A stretch of DNA of 64,000 bases from Dyella sp. 2HG41-7 (GTDB taxonomy: Bacteria; Pseudomonadota; Gammaproteobacteria; Xanthomonadales; Rhodanobacteraceae): the NCBI RefSeq assembly GCF_021390675.1, contig NZ_JAJEJV010000003.1:271688-335687 (forward strand). Reading direction: 5' to 3'. A program made the position numbers and the translations under genes. Each line of letters begins with the position of its first letter. Position 1 is the first letter of the stretch. The notes under the pieces were generated by a model, which worked only from the letters and a program-made list of their open reading frames with translations, was not told where the DNA came from and searched no databases. Positions 35,081 through 43,923 of the stretch are shown here, in pieces.

Positions 35081-35743
35081 ATGACGGCGCTCAAGCAACT
35101 CGGCGCCACGCAGCAGCGCGTAATGCGGCAACTGCTGATGGGCAACGAGGGCGGCACGGTGGAATCGCTATGCGCGCAATTGCGCATCAGCCATAACGCC
35201 GTGCGCCAACACTTGAGCGCCCTGATCGCGCGCGATTACGTGGAACGCTCGCAATCGCGCCCCAGCGGCGGACGGCCGACGGCGTGCTACCGACTCACCG
35301 AGACGGGGCGCGCTTTGTTCCCCCGCAACTACGACACCATCGCGTCGGCATTGCTCGCGCAGTTGAGCGCACGATTCGGCGAGGCTGACATGGAGAACAC
35401 CTTGCGCGATCTTGGCCGCGTGCTTGGCAGTCGCGAGGTGGCGCCGTCGTCGGACACGCCGCTTGAGGAAGTTGTCCAAGGTTTGGCGCAGAAGCTCGAC
35501 GCGCTCGGCTATGAAGCGGTACCGGCGCGACATGGCGAGGAATGGCAGGTGGAAGCGTTCAATTGCGTCTTTCACGCCTTGGCGCGGGAACATCCGCAGG
35601 TATGCAAGTTCGACCTTGCCTATATGGAGGCGGCGAGCGGTCGACGTGTCCACCATATGGAGTGCATCGTGCGCGGCGGCCATGTGTGCCGGTTTCGGCT
35701 GGGCGCCTTGGTGGCGAACGAGAAGAACGACGGCAAACGTTGA
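35081..35743 (+). CDS. HTH regulator with C-terminal Cys cluster (SufR-like)
   Basis: A 220-residue regulator. The N-terminal winged HTH (about 8-75) has VESLCAQLRISHNAVRQHLSAL and the wing RPSGGRPTACYRLTETG. The C-terminal domain carries four Cys: 162, 175, 195 and 203, in FNCVFH, VCKFD, MECIV and HVCRF. The C-x12-C spacing of the first pair recalls SufR-type regulators that sense iron-sulfur clusters. It follows the His-rich secreted protein gene after three bases and precedes bioB by about 110 bp. Autoregulation of the pair is likely but unproven. Confidence 0.85.
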   Translation: MTALKQLGATQQRVMRQLLMGNEGGTVESLCAQLRISHNAVRQHLSALIARDYVERSQSRPSGGRPTACYRLTETGRALFPRNYDTIASALLAQLSARFGEADMENTLRDLGRVLGSREVAPSSDTPLEEVVQGLAQKLDALGYEAVPARHGEEWQVEAFNCVFHALAREHPQVCKFDLAYMEAASGRRVHHMECIVRGGHVCRFRLGALVANEKNDGKR

Positions 35744-35797
35744 AATTCAGGCGAAACGCCGTGTTGCCGCCCGTCAACCATTCGCAGAAGCATTGAG

Positions 35798-35826
35798 TTG
35801 ACAACTTTTGGGGCGACTTCCACACT
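35798..35826 (+). promoter_or_regulatory. candidate bioB promoter
   Basis: A perfect TTGACA (35798-35803) is followed by a 17-base spacer and a weak -10, CACACT (35821-35826). Initiation would fall near 35833, 20 bases before bioB. I see no BirA- or BioR-like operator here. Confidence 0.4.
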
Positions 35827-35852
35827 GTGCGTCTGTTTTCCGGAGTTTTCCC

Positions 35853-36896
35853 ATGACCGCAGCCGCTCTTCGCCACGACTGGGCCCGCGACGAAATCGTC
35901 GCCCTGTTCCAACTCCCGTTCAACGAGCTGCTGCATCGCGCACATGGCGTGCATCGCGCGCATCACGATCCGAACGCGGTGCAGGTTTCAACGCTGCTGT
36001 CGATCAAGACCGGCGGATGTCCGGAAGATTGCGGTTATTGCCCGCAGGCGGCGCGCTATCACACAGGCGTGAAAGCGGAAAAACTGATGTCGGTAGATGC
36101 GGTCGTCGCGCGCGCACAAGCCGCCAAAAACGCCGGCGCCAGCCGCTTCTGCATGGGCGCCGCGTGGCGCAGCCCGAAGGATCGCGACGTGGCCCAGGTG
36201 GCCGAGATCGTTTCCGCGGTCAAATCGCTGGGCCTGGAAACCTGCGCAACCTTAGGAATGCTCACGGGCGAACAAGCGCAAACGCTCAAGCACGCGGGTC
36301 TGGACTACTACAACCACAATCTGGATACGGCGCCGGAGTTCTACGGCGAAATCATCCACACGCGCCAATATCAGGATCGCCTCGATACGCTTGAACACGT
36401 GCGCCAAGTCGGTTTGAAGACGTGCTGCGGCGGCATCGTCGGCATGGGCGAAACGCGCGATCAACGCGCCGGTCTGCTGCAAACGCTGGCGAATCTGCCC
36501 GAGCATCCGCAATCGGTTCCGATCAATCAGCTGGTGCAAGTGGAGGGCACGCCGCTGCACGGCACCGAAGCGCTGGACCCGTTCGAATTCGTGCGCACGA
36601 TCGCCGTTGCGCGCATCTTGATGCCCGCATCGATGGTACGTCTCTCCGCCGGTCGTCAGCAGATGGACGATGCCGTGCAAGCGCTGTGCTTCTTCGCTGG
36701 CGCCAATTCGATTTTCTACGGCGAAAAACTGCTCACCACCGGCAATCCGGACGTCGAGCACGATCGCGCCCTGTTCCGCCGCCTCGATCTGCATGCGCTG
36801 GAAGTGACGGAAGAAGCCGACACGGTGCACGCAGACATTCTTGAGACGGAAACGACGGGTTGCGGCCAAGGTTGCGGCTGCAGTGCCGCGGCCTGA
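35853..36896 (+). CDS. bioB: biotin synthase
   Basis: A 347-residue radical SAM enzyme inserting sulfur into dethiobiotin. [12 protein letters not shown] supplies Cys56, Cys60 and Cys63, the radical SAM triad. YYNHNLDT near 153 and [12 protein letters not shown] near 255 are conserved in biotin synthases. The Cys-rich end [12 protein letters not shown] is typical of some members. I choose ATG 35853 with GGAG seven bases upstream; 15 extra codons upstream are rejected. It is the first gene of bioB-bioF-trhO-bioH-bioC and overlaps bioF. Confidence 0.96.
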   Translation: MTAAALRHDWARDEIVALFQLPFNELLHRAHGVHRAHHDPNAVQVSTLLSIKTGGCPEDCGYCPQAARYHTGVKAEKLMSVDAVVARAQAAKNAGASRFCMGAAWRSPKDRDVAQVAEIVSAVKSLGLETCATLGMLTGEQAQTLKHAGLDYYNHNLDTAPEFYGEIIHTRQYQDRLDTLEHVRQVGLKTCCGGIVGMGETRDQRAGLLQTLANLPEHPQSVPINQLVQVEGTPLHGTEALDPFEFVRTIAVARILMPASMVRLSAGRQQMDDAVQALCFFAGANSIFYGEKLLTTGNPDVEHDRALFRRLDLHALEVTEEADTVHADILETETTGCGQGCGCSAAA

Positions 36897-38067
36897 TCTG
36901 ATTGAGCGTTTGGCCGTCCAAACGGCCGAGCGCGCGCAAGCACAGCTGCAACGCAGACTGCGCACGATCGCCCGCACGGAAGGTCCATTTGTGGAAAGCA
37001 ACGGGCGGCGCCTGCTTGCTTTCTGCACCAACGATTATCTCGGCCTCGCCCAAGATCCCCGTCTGATTGCAGCGTTGAAGCAAGCCGCCGATGAAAGCGG
37101 CGTCGGCAGCGGCTCCGCGCATCTGATTTGCGGTCATCGTCGCGAACATGCCGCACTCGAAGAAGCGTTGTCCGAATGGACCGGACGCGAGCGCGCGCTG
37201 CTGTTTTCCACGGGCTATATGGCCAATCTCGGCGTGATGCAGGCGTTGCTGCAGCGTGGGGAATTGTGCGTGCAGGACAAACTCAACCACGCCTGCCTGC
37301 TCGACGGCGCGCAACTTGCCGGCGCCGTGTTGAAGCGTTATCCGCACGCCGATGTCGATGCCGCCGCGCGGCAATTACGCAGCGATGCCGAAGGCTGCGC
37401 GCTGGTCGCCACCGATGGCGTATTCAGCATGGACGGCGATATCGCGCCACTGCCCGAACTCGCCGCGCTTTGTCGGCAAGAAAACGCCACTCTGATGGTG
37501 GACGATGCGCATGGCCTTGGCGTGCTGGGCGATCACGGCGCCGGCAGCGTGGCCGAGGCCGGTTTGAGCGAACGCGACGTGCCGGTTTTGATGGCGACGC
37601 TCGGCAAAGCGCTGGGATGCAGCGGCGCATTCGTCGCCGGCCCTGCCGCGCTGATCGACGGACTGATCCAATTCGCACGCACTTACATTTACACAACCGC
37701 CATGCCGCCGGCGCTCGCCGCGGCCACGCATTGCGCGGTGATGATCGCGCGCAATGAAAGTTGGCGGCGCGAAAAGTTGAATCGACTGATTCAACGCTTC
37801 CGACGCGGCGCAGAAGAGCTGGGCCTGCCGTTGATGCCTTCGCGCACGGCGATCCAGCCGCTTTTGCTCGGCGATGCGCAGCGAGGGCTGGACGCCGCCC
37901 GCGCCCTGGAAGACCAGGGCTTGCTGGTCGTCGCCATTCGCCCGCCTACGGTCCCACACGGCCAGGCGCGCCTGCGCATCACGTTGTCGGCGGCCCATGA
38001 GGAAGCCCATGTGGATCGCCTGCTGGAAGCCTTGGCAGCCCTGCGCCTGGAAAAGGCCCCGGTATAA
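36883..38067 (+). CDS. bioF: 8-amino-7-oxononanoate synthase
   Basis: A 394-residue PLP enzyme that condenses pimeloyl-ACP or -CoA with alanine. PLP Lys242 lies in [13 protein letters not shown], the catalytic His region is [10 protein letters not shown] near 207, and [11 protein letters not shown] begins at 50, as in E. coli BioF. The start is GTG 36883, which puts that motif at the family position and overlaps the end of bioB by 14 bases; AAGG lies 11 bases upstream. The longer frame begins with TTG and is rejected. Confidence 0.94.
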   Translation: MPRPDLIERLAVQTAERAQAQLQRRLRTIARTEGPFVESNGRRLLAFCTNDYLGLAQDPRLIAALKQAADESGVGSGSAHLICGHRREHAALEEALSEWTGRERALLFSTGYMANLGVMQALLQRGELCVQDKLNHACLLDGAQLAGAVLKRYPHADVDAAARQLRSDAEGCALVATDGVFSMDGDIAPLPELAALCRQENATLMVDDAHGLGVLGDHGAGSVAEAGLSERDVPVLMATLGKALGCSGAFVAGPAALIDGLIQFARTYIYTTAMPPALAAATHCAVMIARNESWRREKLNRLIQRFRRGAEELGLPLMPSRTAIQPLLLGDAQRGLDAARALEDQGLLVVAIRPPTVPHGQARLRITLSAAHEEAHVDRLLEALAALRLEKAPV

Positions 38068-38068
38068 T
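38063..38068 (+). promoter_or_regulatory. consensus -10 hexamer upstream of trhO
   Basis: A perfect TATAAT spans the end of bioF, 26 bases before trhO. No convincing -35 lies at the right distance, so an internal promoter for trhO-bioH-bioC is possible but weakly supported. Confidence 0.35.
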
Positions 38069-38094
38069 GGCGGCTTGAGCTTTCCGTACTGCCT

Positions 38095-38877
38095 ATGTCG
38101 ACTCTAAATATCTCCGCCTATCGCTTCGTCAGCCTGGACGATCTGCCCACGCTGCGCGAACGCGTGCTCGAACGCTGCCACGCGCTGGCGTTGAAGGGCA
38201 CGATTTTGTTGGCGCCTGAGGGCATCAATCTTTTTCTCGCCGGCTCGCGCGAAGCGATTGACAGTTTTCTCGATTGGCTGCGCATCGATTCGCGCTTTGC
38301 CGGTTTGCAGGCCAAAGAATCTCTGTCGGACGACGTGCCGTTCAAACGCATGCGCGTACGTCTCAAGAAAGAAATCATCACGCTGCGCAAACCCACCATT
38401 CGCCCGGAAGGCGGTCGCGCGCCCGCGGTGGATCCGGCCACGCTCAAGCGCTGGCTCGATCAAGGCCATGACGACGAAGGGCACGATGTCGTCTTGCTGG
38501 ATACGCGCAACGCCTATGAAACCGACGTCGGCATGTTTCCGCAGGCGGTCGACTATCGCATCGCGAGCTTTACCGAATTGCCCGACGCGTTGGCGGCCGA
38601 TCAAACGCGTTACGCCGGCAAAACCGTGGTTTCCTATTGCACCGGCGGCATTCGCTGCGAGAAAGCCGTGTTGCATATGCAAGACATCGGCATGCAACGC
38701 GTGTTTCAACTCGAAGGCGGCATTCTGAAATATTTCGAAGAAGTCGGCGGCGTACACTGGCAAGGCGACTGTTTCGTGTTCGACGAACGCGGCGCCGTCG
38801 ACAAAGCCCTCGCGCCCTCTCTATCGGCTGACGAGCGCATCGACAACGAGCACCCTTCCGGAAGCGCCGCTGCATGA
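38095..38877 (+). CDS. trhO: tRNA uridine(34) hydroxylase TrhO (YceA-like), short form
   Basis: A 260-residue protein with an N-terminal UPF0176-type domain (about 1-95, with [18 protein letters not shown]) and a rhodanese domain containing [16 protein letters not shown] and the active-site loop [10 protein letters not shown] with Cys182. TrhO hydroxylates uridine 34 of tRNA using prephenate in known cases. E. coli TrhO is about 350 residues; the C-terminal part is missing here, though shorter homologues exist. It sits inside a biotin cluster and overlaps bioH by ATGA, an unexpected pairing. Confidence 0.88.
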   Translation: MSTLNISAYRFVSLDDLPTLRERVLERCHALALKGTILLAPEGINLFLAGSREAIDSFLDWLRIDSRFAGLQAKESLSDDVPFKRMRVRLKKEIITLRKPTIRPEGGRAPAVDPATLKRWLDQGHDDEGHDVVLLDTRNAYETDVGMFPQAVDYRIASFTELPDALAADQTRYAGKTVVSYCTGGIRCEKAVLHMQDIGMQRVFQLEGGILKYFEEVGGVHWQGDCFVFDERGAVDKALAPSLSADERIDNEHPSGSAAA

Positions 38878-39647
38878 GTTTGTACATCGAAACGGCAGGC
38901 AGCGGGCCGATTCCGCTGGTGATGCTGCACGGTTGGGCCATGCACGGCGGCGTGTTCGCGCCGCTGGTCGAAACACTGAGCGACCAATGCACGATGTACC
39001 TGGTTGATCTGCCCGGACACGGTTTTTCGCGTGATTGCGGCCTACCGCTGGAACCGCATGCTTGCGCGCGCGCCATCGTCGAAGCGACGCCGCCCGCGTT
39101 CTGGCTTGGCTGGTCGCTCGGCGGATCGATCGCACTGACCGCAGCGCTGGATTTTCCGCGACACGTGCGCGGGCTCGCCATGCTCTGCGCAACGCCGCGT
39201 TTTGTGAGCGGTGCCGATTGGCCGCACGGACGCGACCCGTCGCTCGTGCAGCAGCTCGCCACCGACCTGGAAACGGATTACCACGCCACCATTGAACGCT
39301 TTCTTGCGTTGGAAGTGATGGGCAGCCCCGATCCACGCGGCGAATTGCGCAAGCTGCGCGGCGATGTGTTCTCGCGCGGCGAACCCGATCTGCGTGTGTT
39401 GCAGGAAGGCATTCGCGTACTCGATCAAACCGATCTGCGCGCGTACTTGCCGGGCTTGAAGCCCGGCAGCAGTTGGTGGAGCGCCGGCCGCCTGGATCGC
39501 CTGGTACATCCCGATGCGATGCAATGGTCCGCGCAGGCGAGCAAGGGCGAATTTCACGTTCTTGCGCGCGCCGGACACGCACCGTTTCTTAGCCATGCGC
39601 CGACCGTCGCGCAAACCTTGCTGCCATGGCTGGAGGCCGCCGCATGA
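38874..39647 (+). CDS. bioH: pimeloyl-ACP methyl ester carboxylesterase
   Basis: A 257-residue alpha/beta hydrolase that removes the methyl ester from pimeloyl-ACP, ending BioC-dependent pimelate synthesis. [12 protein letters not shown] at 17-28 is the oxyanion region, GWSLGGS holds nucleophile Ser81, and [11 protein letters not shown] near 238 holds the catalytic His. The four-base overlaps with trhO upstream and bioC downstream indicate translational coupling. The pairing with bioC supports the assignment over a generic esterase. Confidence 0.95.
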   Translation: MSLYIETAGSGPIPLVMLHGWAMHGGVFAPLVETLSDQCTMYLVDLPGHGFSRDCGLPLEPHACARAIVEATPPAFWLGWSLGGSIALTAALDFPRHVRGLAMLCATPRFVSGADWPHGRDPSLVQQLATDLETDYHATIERFLALEVMGSPDPRGELRKLRGDVFSRGEPDLRVLQEGIRVLDQTDLRAYLPGLKPGSSWWSAGRLDRLVHPDAMQWSAQASKGEFHVLARAGHAPFLSHAPTVAQTLLPWLEAAA

Positions 39648-40525
39648 GCGACTTCCAACTCGATGCACATCGTATCCGCGCGAATTTTAGCCACGCCGCC
39701 GAAAGCTACGAACAACACGACGCCTTGCAGCGCGAAGTGCAACAATTGCTGCTCGAACGCCTCGATTTCTATTTACAGCAACCCGAACGCGTCATCGACG
39801 TGGGTGCGGGCACGGGTCGCGGCAGCGCGTTGCTGAAGAAGCGCTACGCCAAGGCGCAAGTGATCGCCATCGACGCTGCGCTGCCGATGTTGCGCACCGC
39901 CAAATCGCACGCAAGCTGGCTCAAGCCTTTTGCTCGCGTATGCGGCGAAGCGACGGCGCTGCCATTGCCCGATCACAGCGTGGATATCTTGCATTCCAAT
40001 CTGTGCTTCCAGTGGATCGACGATCTCTCCGCGTTGTTCGGCGAATGCGTGCGTGTGTTGAAGCCTGGCGGCATGTTGGTGTTTTCCACGTTTGGGCCCG
40101 ACACCTTGCGCGAATTGCGCGCAGCGTGGGCATCGGTGGATCAGCATTCGCACGTTAGCCGCTTTCTGGATATGCACGATCTGGGCGATGCGATGATTAA
40201 CGCCGGCTTGCGCGATCCGGTGCTGGATGTCGACCGCTTTACGCTTACTTACAGCGAGCCGAAAGCGCTGCTGCGTGAGCTGAAGGGATTGGGCGCCACA
40301 CACGCCGATCGTGGCCGCGAACGCGGCCTTACCGGCAAACAGCATTTTCGCGACATGCTGGCCGCTTACGAAGCGATGCGCGTGAATGGCCGTATTCCGG
40401 CGACGTGGGAAGTGGTGACCGCGCACGCCTGGGGTCCGGCATCGGGTCAATCGCGCCGCGTCAAAGGCGGCGGCGAAATCGCGAGCATCTCGCTCGAATC
40501 ATTGCGCGGTTCGCGACGACGCTGA
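39644..40525 (+). CDS. bioC: malonyl-ACP O-methyltransferase
   Basis: A 293-residue SAM methyltransferase that methylates malonyl-ACP so it can enter fatty acid synthesis as a pimelate precursor. RIRANFSHAAESYEQHDALQ near 9-28 is the BioC N-terminal signature, VIDVGAGTGRGSALL is SAM motif I, and SNLCFQWIDDL is the typical post-II region. ATG 39644 overlaps bioH by four bases; the six-codon longer frame is rejected. It is the last gene of the cluster. Confidence 0.95.
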   Translation: MSDFQLDAHRIRANFSHAAESYEQHDALQREVQQLLLERLDFYLQQPERVIDVGAGTGRGSALLKKRYAKAQVIAIDAALPMLRTAKSHASWLKPFARVCGEATALPLPDHSVDILHSNLCFQWIDDLSALFGECVRVLKPGGMLVFSTFGPDTLRELRAAWASVDQHSHVSRFLDMHDLGDAMINAGLRDPVLDVDRFTLTYSEPKALLRELKGLGATHADRGRERGLTGKQHFRDMLAAYEAMRVNGRIPATWEVVTAHAWGPASGQSRRVKGGGEIASISLESLRGSRRR

Positions 40526-40538
40526 ACCGCGCGACGGC

Positions 40539-41123
40539 TTACTTTTGCGGCGTGGCCGCACTCGCTGTCGATGCGGGCGCCGAGGTTGCGGGCGCGGGCG
40601 CACCCTCCTGCTTTTGCTTGGGCAGATACGTCATGCTGATATTGCCCGTGCCGGTGAAGTAGGACGTGTTGGTGTTGTAGGTCAGCTTGTCGGCGTGCGC
40701 GTCGCCCATGCCTTGCTGGGTGACGACGGCATCCGGCTGCAGCACGGCGATGCCGTTGATGTTGTCGTAATCCAGCGTCGGCGCTTCGCCGGTCATCAGA
40801 TGATTGTTGTCGTCCAGCTGCTCGATATGCGCCGGACTCCCTTTCATCACGATACGCGCGACCTGGCTGTCCTTATCGAGATAAAGCTGCGCGACGGCGC
40901 CCTTGGCTTTCATGGTGCCCTGAGTCACGACGACGTTGCCGGTAAGTGTGGTGATGGTATTGGGCGCATTGAAGCCATTGACCGACGCCTGCGACGTGTT
41001 CATGGGCTGGTTGCGGTCGCCGGTTTTGGCGTGGGCCGCCAGCGGCAGGAGCAGCAGCGCGGCGCACAGTCCGAGCAGAGGGCCGTTGCCGTAACGCGCG
41101 CGCGAATCGTGAACCGGCTTCAT
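40539..41123 (-). CDS. lptA: LptA-type periplasmic OstA-domain protein
   Basis: A 194-residue protein with a signal peptide (about 1-30, ending AAHA) and one OstA/LptA jellyroll domain: TLTGNVVVTQGTMKAKGAVAQLYLD, followed by GEAPTLDYDNINGIAVLQPDAVVTQ and FTGTGNISMTYLPK. LptA bridges lipopolysaccharide across the periplasm. The C-terminal end is Ala/Pro/Ser-rich and disordered. GGAG lies nine bases before ATG 41123; ATG 41132 directly abuts it. lptB, lptC and rpoN are not adjacent, so it may be the sole lptA or a paralogue. Confidence 0.8.
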   Translation of the reverse strand: MKPVHDSRARYGNGPLLGLCAALLLLPLAAHAKTGDRNQPMNTSQASVNGFNAPNTITTLTGNVVVTQGTMKAKGAVAQLYLDKDSQVARIVMKGSPAHIEQLDDNNHLMTGEAPTLDYDNINGIAVLQPDAVVTQQGMGDAHADKLTYNTNTSYFTGTGNISMTYLPKQKQEGAPAPATSAPASTASAATPQK

Positions 41124-41187
41124 ATACGGCATCTCCGTGGGCCCTGGATGGAAGCCATTCTAGCGTGACTGAGAGCTTGTCTCGTCA

Positions 41188-41769
41188 TCACTTTTTGGCC
41201 GCGCACGCTTTATGCCGAAAGCACTCCACCAAGTGGTCGTTGACCATGCCGGTCGCCTGCATAAAGGCATAGCAAATGGTGCTGCCAACGAAGCGGAAAC
41301 CGCGCTTTTTCAGCGTCTTGCTCATATGGTCGGAGATCGGCGTAGTGGCGGGCACGTCGCCCCGGGTGCGCCATTGGTTGCGGACGGGCTTGCCCTCGAC
41401 GAAGGACCATAGGAAAGCGTCCAGACTGCCGAAATCGTCGATGGCTTCCAGCGCCGCGTTGGCGTTATCGCGCGCCGCCGTGACCTTCAATCGATTGCGG
41501 ATAATGCCTGGATCGAGCAACAGCTTTTCCACTTCGCGGTCTTTCATGCCAGCGACGCGCGCGATATCGAATTGATGGAAAGCGCGACGGTAGTTGTCGC
41601 GTTTGTGCAACACGGTGCGCCACGATAGTCCCGCTTGCGCGCCTTCCAGGCATAGGAATTCGAACAATGCCTGATCGTCGTGCAGGGGCACGCCCCACTC
41701 GGTGTCGTGATAGTCCTGCATCAAGTCGCCGTCGGCTGCCCAGTGACAGCGTATGCGTGAGGTCGTCAC
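41188..41769 (-). CDS. tag: DNA-3-methyladenine glycosylase I
   Basis: A 193-residue enzyme that removes 3-methyladenine from DNA. Zinc ligands are visible at both ends: Cys8 and His21 (RCHW, DYHDTEWG) and the His and Cys of NDHLVECF near the end. CLEGAQAGLSWRTVL near 46 and KKRGFRFVGSTICYAFMQA are family signatures. I choose GTG 41769, six bases after AAGGGG; a GTG at 41787 would add six residues with no ribosome-binding site. The gene stands alone between the LptA-type gene and the dehydratase gene. Confidence 0.94.
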   Translation of the reverse strand: MTTSRIRCHWAADGDLMQDYHDTEWGVPLHDDQALFEFLCLEGAQAGLSWRTVLHKRDNYRRAFHQFDIARVAGMKDREVEKLLLDPGIIRNRLKVTAARDNANAALEAIDDFGSLDAFLWSFVEGKPVRNQWRTRGDVPATTPISDHMSKTLKKRGFRFVGSTICYAFMQATGMVNDHLVECFRHKACAAKK

Positions 41770-41900
41770 GGATATCCCCTTTTGCACGACGGTATCGAAG
41801 ACACGGAGGATACCGCCAGCGGTGCGCGAACGGTCAACTCACCGCGAAATTTCCGACGTGTCGACAACGCTTACAAAGCGTGAACTGTTAGGCGCTTTCA

Positions 41901-42851
41901 CTACCAGGGCAACGCATCCACATCCACGTTGCCGCCGGTGAGCACCAATCCGATGCGGCGACCGGCAAACTGCTCGCGCTGCTTGAGCACGGCGGCAAGC
42001 ACGGTCGCGCTCGAAACTTCCACCACGACTTTTAGCGTCTGCCACAGCAGCTTCATGGCGGCGATGGTTTCTTCGTCAGTCACCGTAATGACTTGAACGC
42101 GGTGCTCGCGCAACGCATCCAGATTCGTTACGCCAATCAAGGTACGCAAACCGTCGCACACCGTGTCGGGCGAAAAATGCTCGATACGTGCGCTTTGTGC
42201 GAGCGATTGCGCCGCATCCGACGCGCCTGAAGGCTCCGCGCCGATCATGACGATGGAGGGCAGCGCGCCGTGTGCGGCAATCGCACACCCTGCCATGAGA
42301 CCGCCGCCGCCGATCGGCGTGACGATGCCGTCCAATTCGCCGCTTTGCTTGAGCAACTCGAGCACCGTCGTTCCCTGCCCCGCCATCACCCGCGTGTCGG
42401 CGTAGGGGTGTACCAAAATCGCGCCCGTCGCTCGTTGCACCTCGGCGGCCTTGGCTTCGCGCGCGGCGGTAGTGGGCGCGCATCGATGCAGAATCGCGCC
42501 AGCCCGCTCGATCGCTTCCAGCTTGGCGCGTACCGCACCCTCTGGAACCACCACATGCGCGGCAATACCGCGCGTCGCCGCCGCCATCGCTAGCGCATTG
42601 CCGTGATTGCCCGACGAATGCGTAACGACGCCGCAACGCGCTTCGTCATCCGTCAGCGACCACACGGCATTGCACGCGCCGCGAAATTTGAACGCGCCGC
42701 CGCGCTGCAGGTTTTCGCATTTGAAGTACAGCTGCGCGCCGACCATGTCATCCAGCGACGCATTCCGCAGCACGGGCGTCAGCGTCGCAAACGGCGCAAT
42801 GCGCGCGGCGGCATCCTGAATCTGGCTGAGAGTTGGAAGCGCGTCGCTCAT
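41901..42851 (-). CDS. serine/threonine dehydratase (PLP-dependent)
   Basis: A 316-residue fold-type II PLP enzyme. PLP Lys55 is in GGAFKFRGACNAV, HSSGNHGNALA near 78 binds the substrate carboxylate, and PIGGGGLMAG near 180 binds the PLP phosphate. It lacks the C-terminal ACT regions of ilvA, so it is a short, non-feedback type, closest to threonine/serine dehydratases or serine racemases; the two cannot be told apart here. ATG 42851 overlaps the aldose epimerase gene by four bases on the minus strand, so the two form an operon. Confidence 0.9.
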   Translation of the reverse strand: MSDALPTLSQIQDAAARIAPFATLTPVLRNASLDDMVGAQLYFKCENLQRGGAFKFRGACNAVWSLTDDEARCGVVTHSSGNHGNALAMAAATRGIAAHVVVPEGAVRAKLEAIERAGAILHRCAPTTAAREAKAAEVQRATGAILVHPYADTRVMAGQGTTVLELLKQSGELDGIVTPIGGGGLMAGCAIAAHGALPSIVMIGAEPSGASDAAQSLAQSARIEHFSPDTVCDGLRTLIGVTNLDALREHRVQVITVTDEETIAAMKLLWQTLKVVVEVSSATVLAAVLKQREQFAGRRIGLVLTGGNVDVDALPW

Positions 42852-43855
42852 ACGCCTTCGATCTCCACGCCGCAGCGGAATACGCGCTCGGCGCCCGGTT
42901 CCAAGCGGATCGTGTCGGCGCAATCGACTCGATTGAACGCATTGGATAGGCATTCCATCGGCTCCAACGCCACCGAGCGACGCACGTCGCGACCGATCGT
43001 ATCGGCGGTAAACACCAACACGATGCCGCGCTCTTGCCACATAGCGAGATGCACGCCGGTCGCCGGATCGCGCAAATGCGTGCGTGCGCGACCGTCTTTG
43101 TCGAATATCAGCTGCGAGAACGCACAGTCGACATGCGTGGCACCGATGGGTTTCATGTTGCGGAAATCCAAGGATGGCGATGCTTCGTCGAGCGGTTGAT
43201 ACGCCTGCGCGTCGGGCAACGGAATATTGTCGGCGGTCGTGCGAATCAAGGTTTTGGCGGGCACTTGCAGTTCCCACGTATCGACGCTGGTGTCGCCCAC
43301 GCGGAAATACGGATGCCATCCGAAGAAGCACGGCGCGATCGTATCGCCGACGTTGCGCATGCTCACATGCAGCGACAATCCGTGAGCATCCAGCACGTAG
43401 GTGACGGAAAGATCGATGGCGAACGGATATCCCGCGAAGGCGCCCGGTCTTATCACCGATGTGGCGAACGTCACCTGCGCACTTTGTGCATCAGCGCGCT
43501 GCGCAACGACATCGAAATCCACGCCACGCACAAATCCGTGACGCATGGCGCGCTGTGCGCCTTCAACACCGGGCTGCGTGTCGTACATGTGGCCGTCGAA
43601 GGTATATCGCGCGTCGTCGATGCGATTGGCAAACGGCGCCATGACCGCCGAGCGCGAGCTCGGGCGCGTATCCAGTTCGGCCGCATCGCGATAGCCGTCG
43701 ACAAACTGTCGCGTCACGCCATCGATTAGCTGCTCCAGGGAAACCAAGGTCGCTCCTCGGCGAGCGACAAGCGCGCGGCGATTGCGCTGGGTATCGCGCA
43801 GAACCACCACCTCATGCGAACCCCACGGTGTTTTTTCGATGCTGAAGGCGGCCAT
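42848..43855 (-). CDS. aldose 1-epimerase-like protein
   Basis: A 335-residue galactose-mutarotase-fold protein. RGATLVSLEQLIDG near 29, PFANRIDDARYTFDG with the conserved Asn-Arg, MRHGFVRGVDFDV with a candidate active His, and CFFGWHPYFRVG with a second conserved His are all visible. It should interconvert sugar anomers; the substrate is unknown. ATG 43855 has AGGA seven bases upstream and replaces a ten-codon longer frame. It is the first gene of a two-gene unit with the dehydratase and is divergent from pepN. Confidence 0.9.
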   Translation of the reverse strand: MAAFSIEKTPWGSHEVVVLRDTQRNRRALVARRGATLVSLEQLIDGVTRQFVDGYRDAAELDTRPSSRSAVMAPFANRIDDARYTFDGHMYDTQPGVEGAQRAMRHGFVRGVDFDVVAQRADAQSAQVTFATSVIRPGAFAGYPFAIDLSVTYVLDAHGLSLHVSMRNVGDTIAPCFFGWHPYFRVGDTSVDTWELQVPAKTLIRTTADNIPLPDAQAYQPLDEASPSLDFRNMKPIGATHVDCAFSQLIFDKDGRARTHLRDPATGVHLAMWQERGIVLVFTADTIGRDVRRSVALEPMECLSNAFNRVDCADTIRLEPGAERVFRCGVEIEGV

Positions 43856-43923
43856 CCGCTTGTCCTGGAACCCAAAGAGCCTCATGTTAGCCTGACTTGT
43901 CTTTTCCTTGCCGTGCGTGCCAC

